Positions 7,183 to 8,106 of a DNA stretch of 8,106 bases are shown here, piece after piece. This stretch comes from CAZAMT01 sp964486145 (lineage in GTDB: Bacteria; Bacteroidota; Bacteroidia; Bacteroidales; JAAAOM01): contig CAZAMT010000186.1 of the NCBI GenBank assembly GCA_964486145.1, positions 1 to 8,106 of the forward strand, in the 5' to 3' direction. A program made the position numbers and the translations under genes. Numbering within the stretch: position 1 is the stretch's first letter; each line of letters begins with the position of its first letter. The notes below the pieces were generated by a model that was given only the letters and a program-made list of their open reading frames with translations, had not been told where the DNA came from and searched no databases.

Positions 7183-8031
7183 ATGAAAAAAATTATTCGT
7201 AAATCATTACCCATTATACCTCTAATTGGAGTTATCCTTTTTTTTCAAAGCTGCAATAAATCGGATGAAAACCAGGGTGTGCTTAATGTTTTTATTACAG
7301 ATGCACCCTTCCCGGTTGATCTAGTAGAAGAAGCCAATATCGTAATAAATCAAATAAGGATTCGCAGTGCAGAAAATGAAAATGAAGCGGATGGTGAAAA
7401 TTTTATCACGATCATGGAGCAGTCCATTAAATTAAACCTCCTTGAATTGCGCAACGGACTGGTTGGTCAGGTTGCTTCGACCGAATTACCACAAGGAGCA
7501 TACGATCATTTACGATTGCACATAACCGATGCAGAGATTATTCTCAAGAATGGTGACCAGTACAGCCTGAAAGTGCCAAGCGGAAGCACTTCCGGATTAA
7601 AAGTGGTTGTTGATCCTCCGATTGAAATAGTTGGAGGACTTACATCTGAACTGATCCTGGATTTCGATGTCAGTAAATCTTTTGTTCTCCAGGGAAATAT
7701 GGATACACCCGCTGGTATAAAAGGTTTTATTTTTAAACCTGTCATCCGGGCTGCAAATAACTCCACTTCAGGCGTTGTTGCGGGAAATGTTGCAAATTCC
7801 GTTGATTTCGGATTGTACAATGCAAAAATATGGCTTGAAAAAGATACCATATTAACAACTGCATTTACAGATTCCTCAGGGAATTACGCCATTCTCGGTG
7901 TCCCGGCAGATGTTTACTCTGCATTCTCGACAAAAGAAGGCTTTGATACAACATTTTATAACGATGTTGAAGTAATTCCGGCGAACCAAACAGTAGTTAA
8001 TTTTCAGCTTGATTCGTTGGTTGTGGAATAA
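7183..8031 (+). CDS. DUF4382 lipoprotein with carboxypeptidase-regulatory-like domain
   Basis: The product has 282 residues from ATG 7183. A TTG at 7150 would add 11 hydrophilic residues ahead of the signal peptide and is rejected. The signal MKKIIRKSLPIIPLIG... ends in lipobox FFQSC (Cys24), followed by NKSDEN, whose acidic residues suggest export to the cell surface. Residues about 32-190 match DUF4382: GVLNVFITDAP at the start, LPQGAYDHLRLHI in the middle, LKVPSGSTSGLKV and a final GFIFKPVIRA. Residues about 197-282 form a carboxypeptidase-regulatory-like (transthyretin-type) beta-sandwich, with TDSSGNYAILGVPADVYS as the typical turn. DUF4382 has no known function to me; the second domain usually serves binding or as a structural spacer. 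A 340-bp gap and a probable terminator separate it from the GH gene, so it is likely its own unit and may have nothing to do with polysaccharide use. Confidence 0.85.
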   Translation: MKKIIRKSLPIIPLIGVILFFQSCNKSDENQGVLNVFITDAPFPVDLVEEANIVINQIRIRSAENENEADGENFITIMEQSIKLNLLELRNGLVGQVASTELPQGAYDHLRLHITDAEIILKNGDQYSLKVPSGSTSGLKVVVDPPIEIVGGLTSELILDFDVSKSFVLQGNMDTPAGIKGFIFKPVIRAANNSTSGVVAGNVANSVDFGLYNAKIWLEKDTILTTAFTDSSGNYAILGVPADVYSAFSTKEGFDTTFYNDVEVIPANQTVVNFQLDSLVVE

Positions 8032-8044
8032 GTGGAATTAAGCC

Positions 8045-8093
8045 CCGGAGCAACGCCTTCGTTGAGTAGCTTTATCGCTCACGAAAGTTCCGG
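8045..8093 (+). other. Nested hairpin downstream of the DUF4382 gene
   Basis: CCGGA (8045-8049) pairs with TCCGG (8089-8093) and encloses an inner stem. In the inner stem TTCGT (8058-8062), a bulged T and GAG (8064-8066) pair with CTCACGAA (8078-8085). A competing small hairpin, CAACG (8051-8055) with CGTTG (8060-8064), overlaps the inner stem. There is no T run, so it is not a classic intrinsic terminator. The region is richer in G+C than its surroundings and the window ends 13 bases later. Confidence 0.3.
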
Positions 8094-8106
8094 ATTCTCA
8101 TTTCCA

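Noticed and set aside
7506..7850. A 114-codon minus-strand frame inside the DUF4382 gene
   Set aside because: It is antisense to a gene with clear domain signatures and has no recognisable features of its own.
1..8106. CRISPR arrays, insertion sequences, tRNA or rRNA genes
   Set aside because: I saw no regularly spaced repeats, transposase-like products, terminal inverted repeats with target duplications, or cloverleaf sequences. The gene content looks like ordinary chromosomal polysaccharide metabolism.

Overview
The window reads as a chromosomal piece of a carbohydrate-degrading member of the Bacteroidota, probably marine or sediment-dwelling. The evidence is an AT-leaning composition, three lipoprotein signal peptides with acidic residues just after the lipidated cysteine, a C-terminal type IX secretion (T9SS) sorting domain, start codons without Shine-Dalgarno sequences, and promoters of the Bacteroidota TTTG / TAnnTTTG type. 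No lineage below phylum can be fixed from the sequence.

Layout. Positions 12-2003 (+) encode a lipoprotein FAD-dependent oxidoreductase with a C-terminal golvesin-type beta domain. It converges, after a 41-bp gap, on a minus-strand gene (4210-2045) for a heparinase II/III-like polysaccharide lyase with a signal peptide and a T9SS sorting domain. A 301-bp divergent intergenic region follows. It holds a well-matched promoter for the lyase, a candidate promoter for the opposite strand, and a perfect 19-bp palindrome between the two. On the plus strand, a KdgF-like cupin (4512-4850) and a GH50/agarase-like lipoprotein glycoside hydrolase (4853-6841) form a tight two-gene operon, probably ended by a hairpin terminator. 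A 340-bp gap with overlapping inverted repeats precedes a separate lipoprotein gene (7183-8031) with a DUF4382 domain and a carboxypeptidase-regulatory-like domain. The last 75 bp fold on paper into a nested hairpin cut off by the window edge.

How the genes fit together (inference). The first four genes look like part of a polysaccharide-utilisation locus for a uronate-containing polymer. The secreted lyase would cut next to uronic acids and leave 4,5-unsaturated ends. The surface or periplasmic glycoside hydrolase and the FAD lipoprotein would work on oligosaccharides at the envelope. The cytosolic KdgF-like cupin would open the unsaturated monouronate ring so that it can enter the ketodeoxyuronate pathway. 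No SusC/SusD pair, transporter or regulator gene lies inside the window, so the substrate cannot be named. The DUF4382 gene is probably a separate unit.
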